In this document: positions 33,364 through 41,306 of the stretch, one piece after another
Numbering within the stretch: the stretch's first letter is position 1
Layout of the letters: every line of letters begins with the position of its first letter
From: Pseudonocardia oceani
Lineage (GTDB): Bacteria; Actinomycetota; Actinomycetes; Mycobacteriales; Pseudonocardiaceae
NCBI RefSeq assembly: GCF_019263585.2
Contig: NZ_JADQDF010000001.1
Coordinates: 5,032,501 to 5,096,500 of the forward strand
Length of the DNA: 64,000 nucleotides
Reading direction: 5' to 3'
Notes under the pieces: model-generated
The model's database searches: none
What the model was told of the DNA's origin: nothing
Seen by the model: the letters and a program-made list of their open reading frames with translations, nothing else
Position numbers and translations under genes: made by a program

Positions 33364-34134
33364 ATGAGTGACGTCGAGGTCGAGCAGCGCGGCGAGGTCG
33401 CGTGGATCCGCCTGAACCGGCCGGACCGGATGAACGCCTACGACCGGGCGATGGGGGCGGAGCTCACCCGCGCGGTGCGCGACGCCTCGGCGTCCGGGGT
33501 CGTCGTCATCACCGGGACGGGCCGGGCCTTCTGCGCGGGCGGCTACCTGGCCGAGCTCGCCGACCCGGACCCCGAGGAGCTGCGCGGCATGTTCTTCGCG
33601 TCGCTGGAGCTCTTCGACGCCATCCGCCTCTCGCCCCGCCCCGTGATCGCCGCCGTCAACGGCGCCGCGGCCGGCGGCGGCAACGAGCTGGTCGTCGCCT
33701 GCGACCTCGCGATCGCCGCCCGCAGCGCGAAGCTGGGGCAGACCGGCCCGCGCGTCGGCAGCGCCCCCGTGCTCGGCGGCACCAACCTGCTGGCCGTGTC
33801 GGTGGGCGAGAAGCGCGCCAAGGAGATCTCGATGATGTGCCGCCGCTACACCGCTGAGCAGGCGCTCGACCTGGGCTGGGTCAACGCCGTGGTCGACGAC
33901 GACGAGCTCGAGGCCGAGGTCACGCGCTGGGCCGACGAGCTTCTGGCGCTGAGCCCCCGGTACCTGGAGATCTCCAAGACCTCGTCGAACATGTGGTGGA
34001 ACGCCTGCCGCGACAACTTCGTCTCCGGCCTCGGGATGCTCGTGCAGGCCATCGGGTCGCCGGACATGCGCGAGGGCGCCGCGGCCTTCATGGAGAAGCG
34101 GCCCCCGCGGTTCCCGGGGCGGGCGCCGGAATGA
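33364..34134 (+). CDS. Crotonase-family enzyme, MenB/BadI-like (ring-cleaving or ring-forming)
   Basis: About 256 aa. General crotonase parts are NRPDRMNAYDRAM, AFCAGGYLAEL and AAAGGGNELVVACDLAIAA. The C-terminal half, QTGPRVGSAPVLGGTNLLAVSVGEKRAKEISMMCRRYTAEQAL then SPRYLEISKTSSNMWWN, is typical of the MenB/2-ketocyclohexanecarboxyl-CoA hydrolase (BadI) branch and not of plain hydratases. BadI opens an alicyclic ring hydrolytically. The ATG at 33364 has GAGGAGG. Its stop overlaps the ligase start, linking it to CoA activation of the substrate. Confidence 0.85.
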   Translation: MSDVEVEQRGEVAWIRLNRPDRMNAYDRAMGAELTRAVRDASASGVVVITGTGRAFCAGGYLAELADPDPEELRGMFFASLELFDAIRLSPRPVIAAVNGAAAGGGNELVVACDLAIAARSAKLGQTGPRVGSAPVLGGTNLLAVSVGEKRAKEISMMCRRYTAEQALDLGWVNAVVDDDELEAEVTRWADELLALSPRYLEISKTSSNMWWNACRDNFVSGLGMLVQAIGSPDMREGAAAFMEKRPPRFPGRAPE

Positions 34135-35780
34135 GGTACTACCGCGACCTGACCCCCACCTTCGCCGACCGCTCCGCGTGGACGCTGCCCGCCGTGCTCC
34201 GGCACCGGGGCGTCACGCACGCCGACCGCGTCTTCCTCGACGTCCCCGGGCAGGACGTGCGCCTGACCCACGCCGAGGTGCTCGACGTTGCCGAGCGCAT
34301 CGGGGGCGCCCTGCTCGACGGCGGCTGCGCGCCCGGCGACCGGGTGCTGCTGATGGCGGCCAACTCGGCCGAGTACATCACCGGCTGGTTCGGGGCGGCG
34401 GTCGCCGGGCTGGTCGAGGTGCCGATCAACACCGCCTACCGCGGGGCGTTCCTCGAGCACCAGGTGCGGACCGTCGACCCGCGGGCGGCGGTGCTGGACC
34501 CGGAGTTCGCCGCGCACCTGCTCGACGTCCCGGGCGCGGAGGCGATCCGGACGTTCTACGTGACCGGGCGCGGCACCGACTCCGCCGCGGCGCTGGCGCT
34601 GCTGCGGGCGGCGGGCCGCACGGCCGAGCCCTTCGACGTCCTCACCTCGGCCCCGCGGCCGGCGGTGCTGCCCGAGGTCGGGGCTCGGGACCTCGCGGCC
34701 ATCCTGTTCACCTCGGGCACGACGGGCCTGTCCAAGGGCGTGATGATGCCGCACGCCCACATGCACTTCTTCGCCGACGAGTGCGTGTCGCTCACCCGGC
34801 TCACCGACGACGACGTCTACATGTCGGTCGGGCCGCTGTTCCACGGCAACGCCCAGTTCCTCGCGGCCTACCCGGCGCTGATCGTGGGCGCCCGTTTCGT
34901 GCTCCAGCGCCGCTTCAGCGCGAGCCGGTGGGTCGAGCAGCTGCGCGCGTGCGGGGCGACGGTCACCAACTTCGTCGGCGTGATGATGGACTGGGTCCAC
35001 AAGCAGCCGCGCCGCCCCGACGACGCCGACAACGCGCTGCGCTGCCTCTACGCGGTCCCGCTCGCCACCTCGGTCGCCGACGACTTCGCCGAGCGGTTCG
35101 GCATCGAGGCCTTCGTCGAGAACTTCGGGCTGACCGAGATCGCCATGCCGATCCTGACGCCCTACGGCGAGCCGCGCCCGCCCGGTGCGGCCGGGCTGCT
35201 CGTCGACGAGTACTTCGAGGTGCGCCTCGTCGATCCCGAGACCGACGAGGAGGTGCCCGTCGGCGAGGTCGGCGAGCTCGTCGTGCGGGCGGCGCTGCCG
35301 TGGACGATGTGCTCGGGCTACTACGGGATGCCCGAGCGCACCGCGGAGGCGCAGCGCAACCTGTGGTTCCACACCGGCGACGGCCTGCGCCGCGACGCCG
35401 AGGGCTGGTACTACTTCGTCGACCGGCTCAAGGACGCCCTGCGCCGGCGCGGGGAGAACATCAGCTCCTACGAGGTCGAGCAGCCGATCCTCGCCCACCC
35501 CGGGGTCGCCGAGTGCGCCGTGGTCGGGGTCCCGGCCGATGCGGAGGCGGGCGAGGACGAGCTGCTGCTCGTCGTGGTGCCCGAGCCCGGTGCCGGGCTC
35601 ACCGCCGAGGAGCTCTGGCGGTGGTGCGAGGAGCGGCTGCCCGCCTTCGCGGTGCCGCGCTACGTGCGGTTCGCCGACGAGCTGCCGCTGACGCCGTCGG
35701 GGAAGGTCCGCAAGGCGCCGCTGCGCGAGACCGGGGTCGATGCCGGCACCGCCGACCGCGAGCGGGCGCGCAGGTCCTGA
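34131..35780 (+). CDS. AMP-forming acyl-CoA ligase
   Basis: About 549 aa ANL-superfamily enzyme activating a carboxylic acid with ATP and CoA. The A3 P-loop-like motif is FTSGTTGLSKGV, A5 is ENFGLTEIAMP (usual YGxTE, here FGLTE), A7 is WFHTGDGL, and the C-terminal lysine motif is PSGKVRKAPLR. The A8 hinge RRRGENISSYEVEQ is intact. It resembles carnitine/crotonobetaine (CaiC)-like and cyclic-acid ligases. ATGA overlap with the BadI-like gene suggests equimolar synthesis, so the ligase probably makes the CoA ester leading to it. Confidence 0.9.
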   Translation: MRYYRDLTPTFADRSAWTLPAVLRHRGVTHADRVFLDVPGQDVRLTHAEVLDVAERIGGALLDGGCAPGDRVLLMAANSAEYITGWFGAAVAGLVEVPINTAYRGAFLEHQVRTVDPRAAVLDPEFAAHLLDVPGAEAIRTFYVTGRGTDSAAALALLRAAGRTAEPFDVLTSAPRPAVLPEVGARDLAAILFTSGTTGLSKGVMMPHAHMHFFADECVSLTRLTDDDVYMSVGPLFHGNAQFLAAYPALIVGARFVLQRRFSASRWVEQLRACGATVTNFVGVMMDWVHKQPRRPDDADNALRCLYAVPLATSVADDFAERFGIEAFVENFGLTEIAMPILTPYGEPRPPGAAGLLVDEYFEVRLVDPETDEEVPVGEVGELVVRAALPWTMCSGYYGMPERTAEAQRNLWFHTGDGLRRDAEGWYYFVDRLKDALRRRGENISSYEVEQPILAHPGVAECAVVGVPADAEAGEDELLLVVVPEPGAGLTAEELWRWCEERLPAFAVPRYVRFADELPLTPSGKVRKAPLRETGVDAGTADRERARRS

Positions 35781-35805
35781 GGGGTCCACCGATCGAGGAG
35801 TCGTC

Positions 35806-37431
35806 ATGCGGGTGTGGTGCGGGGACGTCGCTGCGGCGGCGGACGTGGTCGTCGTGGGATCGGGGGCCATCGGCCTCACGGCGGCGCTGGCCGCCGCCGA
35901 CGGCGGGGCCCGGGTCGCGGTGCTGGAGAAGGCGCCCTACCTCGGGGGCACGGCGGCGGTGTCCGGCGGGATGCTGTGGGTGCCGCTGAACCGGCGGATG
36001 GCGGAGCTGGGCATCGCGGACGACCGGGACGCCGCGCTGCGCTACCTCGCCGCCGTCACCGCGGGGCGCACGGACCCCGACGTCCTGGCGGCACTGGTCG
36101 ACCGCGGCCCGGAGATGCTCGAGTTCCTCGAGCGGCGCACCGGCCTGCGGATGGTGCCGATGGCCGCGTTCCCCGACTATCACCCGGAGTGGGACGGCGC
36201 GCACCCCGGCGGCCGCTCGCTCGACCCGGAGCTCTACGACGCCACGCAGCTCGGCGAGCTCGCCGCGAGCCTGCGCCCCGACGCGCGCCTGCCGTTCACC
36301 ATGCGCGAGTACGAGGAGTGGCGGATCTTCACCCGCTTCCCCGAGGAGGAGCTGCGGGCGCGGGCGGAGCGGGGCCTGGTCGCCCGGGGCCGCGCGCTGG
36401 TCGCCCCGCTGGTCAAGGCCTGCGCCGACGCCGCCGTGACGCTCGTGACCGGGTGCGCGGCCGAGCGGCTGCTAGTGTCCGACGGCGCCGTCGTCGGCGT
36501 CACCGCGGCCGGGGGCGTGCGGTTCGAGGGGGCCGAGGTGGTGCTGGCCTGCGGCGGGTTCGAGTGGGCCCCGGACATGGTCGCCGACTTCCTGTCCGGA
36601 CCGGTGCACGGCAGCTGCAGCCCCCCGCACAACACCGGCGACGGCATCCGGATGGCGGCCAAGGCCGGCGCCGGCCTGGGGTCGATGCGCGAGGCGTGGT
36701 GGGGCCCGATGGTCCTGGTGCCCGGCGACAAGACCGACGGCGCGCAGACCGCGACGTTGCTGCGGTTCGAGCGCACCGGCCCGCACACCGTCATCGTCAA
36801 CCGGGCCGGGCGCCGGTTCGTCAACGAGGCGCACAACTACAACGACATGACCAAGGCCTTCCACCTGTTCGACCCCCGCGCCTACGACTACGCCAACCTG
36901 CCGGCGTGGCTGGTGTTCGACCAGCGCCACCTGAGCGAGTACGGCTTCCTCAGCCACCGGACGGGGCGGGAGACGCCGTCGTGGATCCGGTCGGCCCCGA
37001 CGCTCGCCGGGCTCGCCGACGCGATCGGTGTCGACGCACCCGGGCTCGCGGCGACCCTGGAGCGGTTCAACGCCGGGGCCCGCGCGGGCCTCGACCCGGA
37101 GTTCCACCGCGGGGAGAGCGCCTACGACCGGTACTGGGGCGACCAGCACGCGCCGCACCCCGCGCTCGGGCCGGTCGAGACGCCGCCCTTCTACGCCGTC
37201 CAGGTCGTGTCGGGCGTCATCGGGACCAAGGGCGGCGTGGTGACCGACGGCGACGGGCGCGCGCTCGACAGCTTCGGCGACCCGGTGCCCGGGCTCTACG
37301 CCGCCGGCAACACCACGGCCCACCCGATGGGCCCCGGCTACCCGGGCGCCGGCGCGACGCTGGGACCCGGTTCCACGATGGCCTACGCCGCGGGGCTCGC
37401 CGCCGCCGCGCGCCTGCGCGCCCCCGCCTGA
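35806..37431 (+). CDS. FAD-dependent oxidoreductase, KstD-like
   Basis: About 541 aa. FAD loop VVVGSGAIGLTAALAAADGG, then VAVLEKAPYLGGTAAVSGGMLWVPLN, a strongly KstD-like block, with C-terminal GLYAAGNTTAHPMGPGYPGAGATLGPGSTMAYAAG. The PGYPGAGATLGP stretch matches 3-ketosteroid dehydrogenase-type flavin-binding loops more closely than do the other two flavoproteins here. The ATG at 35806 has GAGGAG six bases upstream. It follows the ligase by 25 bases and should desaturate the activated or free ring substrate. Confidence 0.87.
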   Translation: MRVWCGDVAAAADVVVVGSGAIGLTAALAAADGGARVAVLEKAPYLGGTAAVSGGMLWVPLNRRMAELGIADDRDAALRYLAAVTAGRTDPDVLAALVDRGPEMLEFLERRTGLRMVPMAAFPDYHPEWDGAHPGGRSLDPELYDATQLGELAASLRPDARLPFTMREYEEWRIFTRFPEEELRARAERGLVARGRALVAPLVKACADAAVTLVTGCAAERLLVSDGAVVGVTAAGGVRFEGAEVVLACGGFEWAPDMVADFLSGPVHGSCSPPHNTGDGIRMAAKAGAGLGSMREAWWGPMVLVPGDKTDGAQTATLLRFERTGPHTVIVNRAGRRFVNEAHNYNDMTKAFHLFDPRAYDYANLPAWLVFDQRHLSEYGFLSHRTGRETPSWIRSAPTLAGLADAIGVDAPGLAATLERFNAGARAGLDPEFHRGESAYDRYWGDQHAPHPALGPVETPPFYAVQVVSGVIGTKGGVVTDGDGRALDSFGDPVPGLYAAGNTTAHPMGPGYPGAGATLGPGSTMAYAAGLAAAARLRAPA

Positions 37432-37437
37432 GCGGTG

Positions 37438-37706
37438 TCCATCCGAGCTGCACCTCCCCCCGAGGTCCGCACGCCATGACCGAGGCGGAGATCGAGGAGC
37501 TGCTCGACGGGTACGGGGCGACCGCCGCCGTGGTCGCCCGCTCGCGCGTGGACGGCGTCGAGGTGCACTCGGCCGCGTCCGCGGCCGGCTCACCGTCGAG
37601 CTCGCGCGCCGCGGGGTGCAGGTCGTCGCCGCGGGGGACTGCGTGGCGCCGGCGCACGATCACCGAGGCCGTCCGCGAGGGGCAGCGGGCCGGTCGCGAG
37701 CTGTAG
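37438..37706 (+). pseudogene. Remnant of an Old-Yellow-Enzyme/2,4-dienoyl-CoA-reductase-type gene
   Basis: Three pieces of an OYE-family reductase are fused after large deletion. First comes PSCTSPRGPHAMTEAEIEELLDGY and DGVEVHSAA (the TIM-barrel helix and strand before GYL). Next, in another frame, ELARRGVQVVAAGDCVAP. Then, back in the first frame, RRTITEAVREGQRAGREL, matching the usual C-terminus of these enzymes. The intact family is about 650 aa, so most of the gene is lost and at least one frameshift is present. The only open frame in the first reading is 76 codons (from 37476) and is probably not functional. Confidence 0.75.
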
Positions 37707-37709
37707 GGA

Positions 37710-38306
37710 TCAGCCGTCGTGGGGGGCGCGATGGGGGGTGCGGTGGGCGGGCTCGCGGTCGCGGCCCGGGTCGAGGGCGAGGTCGCCGTGGTCGCGCCTG
37801 CCCTGCACGAACGCGTCGACGGGCAGGCCGAGCGCGGGCGGCAGGACCTGCGGGGTGCAGCTCCAGTCGTGGACGACCGTGCGCCGCGCGATCCGCCACC
37901 GGCCGTCGCGGCGCTCGAAGCGGTCGACGTAGCGGCCGGCGAAGAGGTCGAGGGACTCGCCGCCGCCCCCGTCGCCGCCGCCCCCGTCGCCGCCGTCGAC
38001 GGCCTTCCAGAGGTAGGCGAAGACGTAGGTCTCGACGTGGGCGGAGTCGCCGTCGAGCTCGATCAGCTCGTTCGCGACGGCGTGCGTGGTCCGGAGCGTG
38101 GCCCCGGTCAGCCGGGCGACGATGAACTCGCCGAACTCCTCGCCGGGTCCCGTCCAGTAGCCGTGGTCGTCCCAGGACCCCTCGTGGTAGGCGGAGCGGA
38201 CCAGGTCCGCGTCGCCGCGGTCGACGCCGCGGCAGTACCGCATCAGGACGTCGTGGATCTCGGCGCGGTCCACCAGGCGGCGCGGTCCGGCGTCGTCGAC
38301 GGTCAC
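37710..38306 (-). CDS. SnoaL-like (NTF2-fold) protein with Gly/Asp insert
   Basis: About 198 aa. SnoaL_4-type features: LVDRAEIHDVLMRYCRGVDRGDADLVRSAYHEGSWDDHG and YVDRFERRDGRWRIARRTVVHDW. The SHxxN/HAVANELIEL segment is typical. An insert GGDGGGGDGGGGE (about 108-120), absent in most relatives, is coded by a tandem repeat. The GTG at 38306 has AGGAGG five bases upstream. It is convergent with the pseudogene and divergent from the CMD gene. Relatives act as dehydratases or unknown hydrolases; the role here is unclear. Confidence 0.8.
   Translation of the reverse strand: MTVDDAGPRRLVDRAEIHDVLMRYCRGVDRGDADLVRSAYHEGSWDDHGYWTGPGEEFGEFIVARLTGATLRTTHAVANELIELDGDSAHVETYVFAYLWKAVDGGDGGGGDGGGGESLDLFAGRYVDRFERRDGRWRIARRTVVHDWSCTPQVLPPALGLPVDAFVQGRRDHGDLALDPGRDREPAHRTPHRAPHDG
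37959..37997 (-). repeat. Exact tandem 15-bp duplication coding a Gly-rich insert
   Basis: GCCGCCGCCCCCGTC occurs twice exactly (37959-37973, 37974-37988) and a shortened third copy follows. It lies in frame inside the SnoaL-like gene and encodes its GGDGGGGDGG insert. Confidence 0.8.
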
Positions 38307-38327
38307 GGGAACCTCCTCCTGCGAGGG

Positions 38328-38367
38328 TTGACACCTCCCTCTGCGCTGATAACCATATATATGGATA
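38328..38367. promoter_or_regulatory. TTGACA promoter element and CCATATATATGG palindrome
   Basis: TTGACA at 38328-38333 is a perfect -35 for the CMD gene; TAACCA follows after 16 bases. Overlapping downstream is a perfect 12-bp palindrome CCATATATATGG (38353-38364) flanked by CTGATAA. It is AT-rich in a GC-rich genome and lies between two divergent genes, so a shared operator is likely. Confidence 0.55.
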
Positions 38368-38399
38368 GGCGGCAACGGGGCCGCCGGCGAGGAGTCGAC

Positions 38400-38900
38400 G
38401 TGGACCGCATCGCACTGCCGGCCGGGGACGGCCGCGCCCCCCTGTGGGAGCTCGTCCCGGAGCTGGGCCCGGCGACCGACGGGTTCAGCCGGGCGGTGCA
38501 GGAGTGCGCCGTGCTCCCGGTCCGCGTGGCCGAGGCGGCACGGATGCGCATCGCGGAGCTCAACGGCTGCGTCGTCTGCCGGGAGACCCGCGTGGACGAC
38601 ATGGCGGCGCACGGGATGGACGAGGACTTCTACGCCGGCGTCGGCGACCCGGCGCAGCGGCACCGGTACTCCGCGCGGGAGGTGCTCGCGATCGAGTTCG
38701 CCGAGCGGTTCGTCGCGGGTGCCGACGCCTTCGACGACGCCTTCTGGGCGCGGGTGCGGGCCGGGCTCACGCCGGAGGAGGTCGTCGCGCTGACGGTCTC
38801 GGCGGCGAAGTGGCTCGCGCTGGGCCGGATCAACGCCGTGCTCGACCTCTCGACGTCCTGCCCGGTGCGCCTCGCGCCGCCGACGCCCGTCGCCCCCTGA
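38400..38900 (+). CDS. Carboxymuconolactone decarboxylase/AhpD-like protein with CxxC
   Basis: About 166 aa. LNGCVVCRETRVDDM supplies the C-x-x-C redox pair on the usual helix (about residue 60), and the SAREVLAIEFAERF and LTVSAAKWLALGRINAVLDL helices complete the CMD fold. The GTG at 38400 has GAGGAG upstream. It precedes the SDR by 40 bases. It is the third CMD-like gene in the island; only this one and the one at 27761 keep CxxC. Confidence 0.82.
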   Translation: MDRIALPAGDGRAPLWELVPELGPATDGFSRAVQECAVLPVRVAEAARMRIAELNGCVVCRETRVDDMAAHGMDEDFYAGVGDPAQRHRYSAREVLAIEFAERFVAGADAFDDAFWARVRAGLTPEEVVALTVSAAKWLALGRINAVLDLSTSCPVRLAPPTPVAP

Positions 38901-38940
38901 GCGGCACCGATCCACCCCGCACCGACCCGAGGAGCACGGA

Positions 38941-39768
38941 ATGGCACAGCAGGACCCGAGCGGCACACCCCTGGTCACGCTCGAGGGGCGGGTCGTCGTC
39001 GTCACCGGGGCGGGGCAGGGCCTCGGGGAGAGCGCCGCGCACGTGCTGTCCGGGCTCGGTGCGTCGGTCGTGGTGCTCGACGTCGACGCCGCGGCGGCGA
39101 AGCGCGTCGCCACCGAGGTCGCCGATGCGGGCGGGCGCGCGCTGGCCGTCGAGGCCGACGTCGCCGAGGAGGGGTCGGTCGCGGCCGCGGCCGCGCAGAC
39201 CGTGGAGCACTTCGGCACGGTCGACGGCCTGGTCAACAACGCCGGCGTGATCAGCTGGGCGCGCCTGGAGGACCTCGACGTCGCCGAGTGGGACCGGGTC
39301 ATGGCGGTCAACGCCCGCGGGCTGTTCCTGTGCACCAAGCACTTCGGGGCCCCGATGCTCGCCCAGCGCAGCGGCAGCATCGTCACGATCTCGTCGGTGG
39401 CCGGCACCGTGCCCGAGGCACGCGCCGGCTCCTACTCGCCGAGCAAGGCCGCGGCGATCATGTTCGCCCGGCAGATGGCGGTGGAGTGGGGGCCCCGCGG
39501 CATCCGCAGCAACGCGGTGAGCCCCGGCATCATGCGCACCCCGATGGCCGAGCGGTTCAACTCCGACCCCGACGCGCTGCGGCGCAGGCTCGAGATGGTC
39601 GCCAGCCGGCGCATCGGCGACCCCGCCGAGGTGGCCGGCGTGATCGCCTTCCTGCTCAGCGACGCCGCGGGCTTCGTGAACGGCCAGAACCTCGAGGCCG
39701 ACGGCGGCATGATGCAGATGATGATCGACATCCTGCCCCGTCCGGGGGTGCCGCGCGTCGCCGAGTGA
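38941..39768 (+). CDS. Short-chain dehydrogenase/reductase
   Basis: About 275 aa, classical SDR. NAD(P)-binding VVVTGAGQGLGESAAHVL, acidic Asp in VLDVDAAAA pointing to NAD, NNAGV, catalytic Ser in TISSVAG, and YSPSK with Tyr and Lys. The C-terminal LEADGGMMQMMIDILPRPG tail is slightly long. The ATG at 38941 has GAGGAG upstream. It may oxidise a secondary alcohol generated by hydroxylation in the island. Confidence 0.88.
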   Translation: MAQQDPSGTPLVTLEGRVVVVTGAGQGLGESAAHVLSGLGASVVVLDVDAAAAKRVATEVADAGGRALAVEADVAEEGSVAAAAAQTVEHFGTVDGLVNNAGVISWARLEDLDVAEWDRVMAVNARGLFLCTKHFGAPMLAQRSGSIVTISSVAGTVPEARAGSYSPSKAAAIMFARQMAVEWGPRGIRSNAVSPGIMRTPMAERFNSDPDALRRRLEMVASRRIGDPAEVAGVIAFLLSDAAGFVNGQNLEADGGMMQMMIDILPRPGVPRVAE

Positions 39769-39829
39769 CCGGGCGCCCGGGTGCCGTCGCGACGAGGTCC
39801 CCGGCGGGCGAAGCAGGTGCCCGTGACGC

Positions 39830-39859
39830 TTGACACATACCTCTCGGACCCGAGATTCT
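39830..39859 (+). promoter_or_regulatory. Promoter for the molybdenum hydroxylase operon
   Basis: TTGACA at 39830-39835, 18 bases, then GATTCT at 39854-39859. The downstream leader contains TTCTAGGTTCATCGTTATCAAG, sharing GTTATC with the site near 33190. The gene starts at 39904 after AAGGGGG. Confidence 0.5.
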
Positions 39860-39903
39860 AGGTTCATCGTTATCAAGCATTCCACCCCTCGGAAGGGGGA
39901 GCG

Positions 39904-40782
39904 ATGAAGCCGGCGCCTTTCGAGTACTGGGCCCCGACCTCGGTCGACGAGGCCGTGAAGATCCTCTCGGGACTCGACGACCCGGGTGACGCCAAGGTCA
40001 TGGCGGGCGGTCAGAGCCTGATGCCCCTGCTCAACCTGAGGCTGAGCCAGCCGTTGCACGTCGTGGACCTCAACGCGGTCGGCGGCATCTCCGACGTCTC
40101 GCGCGAGGGCTCCACGCTCACCATCGGCGCCCTGTGCCGCCAGCGGACGGCGGAGCGGTCGGCCGAGGTGGCCGCCGCGGTGCCGCTCGTCGTCGAGGCG
40201 CTGGGCCTGGTCGGGCACCCCGCCATCCGCAACCGCGGGACGATCGGCGGGAGCATCGCGCACGCCGACCCGGCGGCCGAGATGCCCGCCGTGGCGCTGT
40301 GCCTCGACGCCGAGATGGTGGCCCAGGGCCCGGGGGGCGAGCGCACCGTCGCCGCCTCCGACTTCTTCGACGGCTTCCTGTCCACCGCCCTGGCGGAGGA
40401 CGAGGTGCTCACCGCGGTCCGGTTCCCCGTCGACGGGCCCGGCTGCGGAGCGGCGTTCGTCGAGGTCGCGCGGCGGCACGGCGACTTCGCGATGGCCGGC
40501 GTCGCCGTCCACGTGCGCCTCGAGGGCGACGTGATCGCCGAGGCGCGGATCGCGGTCTCCGGCGTCGGGCTGACGCCCGTGCGGGCCACCGAGGCCGAGG
40601 CCGGGCTGCGCGGGGCGGCACCGGGCGACGACGCCTTCGCCGCGGCCGCGGCGGCCACGTCCGCGGCGCTCCACCCGGCGACGGACGTCCACGCGTCCGG
40701 CGCCTACCGCAAGCACGTCGCCGGCGTGCTCGTCCGGCGGGCCCTCGGGACCGCCACCGACCGAGCGAGGGGGAACCGGTGA
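39904..40782 (+). CDS. Molybdenum hydroxylase FAD subunit (CoxM type)
   Basis: About 292 aa medium subunit of a xanthine oxidase-family hydroxylase, passing electrons through FAD. Visible: the AGGQSLMPLLNLRL FAD motif, the RNRGTIGGSIAHADPAAEMPAVALCLDAEM loop, and a CO_deh_flav_C domain (AFVEVARRHGDFAMAGVAV). The ATG at 39904 has AAGGGGG upstream. Its stop overlaps the GTG of the iron-sulfur subunit gene as GTGA. Confidence 0.93.
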   Translation: MKPAPFEYWAPTSVDEAVKILSGLDDPGDAKVMAGGQSLMPLLNLRLSQPLHVVDLNAVGGISDVSREGSTLTIGALCRQRTAERSAEVAAAVPLVVEALGLVGHPAIRNRGTIGGSIAHADPAAEMPAVALCLDAEMVAQGPGGERTVAASDFFDGFLSTALAEDEVLTAVRFPVDGPGCGAAFVEVARRHGDFAMAGVAVHVRLEGDVIAEARIAVSGVGLTPVRATEAEAGLRGAAPGDDAFAAAAAATSAALHPATDVHASGAYRKHVAGVLVRRALGTATDRARGNR

Positions 40783-41306
40783 GCCACCGGGAGATCACGG
40801 TCACCGTCAACGGGGCGGTCCGCACGGCCACGGTCGAGCCGCGGCGCACGCTGGCCGACTTCCTGCGCCAGGACCTCGGCCTGACGGCCACGCACCTCGG
40901 GTGCGAGCACGGCGTCTGCGGGGCGTGCACCGTCCTGCTCGACGGCGACACCGTCCGCTCGTGCCTGGCGCTGGCCGTGCACGCCGACGGCCACGAGGTC
41001 ACCACGGTGGAGGGCATCGCCGAGCCGGGGGAGATGCACCCCGTCCAGTCGGCGCTGTGGGAGAGCGGCGCCTTCCAGTGCGGCTTCTGCACCCCCGGGT
41101 TCGTGATGACGATCTACGGCCTGGAGCAGGACGCGCGGGCCGGTCGGCCCTGCCCCCGCTCGCGGACCGAGATCCGCGAGGAGCTCTCGGGCAACATCTG
41201 CCGCTGCTCGGGCTACCAGGCGATCGTCGACGGGGCCGAGGCCGCGCTGACCGCCGCCACCGCCGGCGCCACCGGCACGGCCGCCACCACGGAGGACGCA
41301 CGATGA
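40779..41306 (+). CDS. Molybdenum hydroxylase [2Fe-2S] subunit (CoxS type)
   Basis: About 175 aa, carrying two clusters. The plant-type ferredoxin motif is GCEHGVCGACTVLLDG; the second, helical cluster has CGFCTPGFVM and NICRCSGYQAI. All expected cysteines are present. The order M-S-L matches CoxMSL-type operons. The GTG overlaps the FAD-subunit stop, and the stop overlaps the large-subunit ATG. Confidence 0.95.
   Translation: MSHREITVTVNGAVRTATVEPRRTLADFLRQDLGLTATHLGCEHGVCGACTVLLDGDTVRSCLALAVHADGHEVTTVEGIAEPGEMHPVQSALWESGAFQCGFCTPGFVMTIYGLEQDARAGRPCPRSRTEIREELSGNICRCSGYQAIVDGAEAALTAATAGATGTAATTEDAR

Noticed and set aside
18910..37431. Steroid (cholesterol) degradation cluster based on the KstD-like genes
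   Set aside because: No KshA/B, Hsa, Mce4 or KstR genes are present, and the flavoproteins are only superfamily-level matches.
37476..37706. Small intact protein of 76 aa
   Set aside because: Its sequence is pieces of an OYE-type reductase in mixed frames, so a remnant is more likely than a functional small gene.
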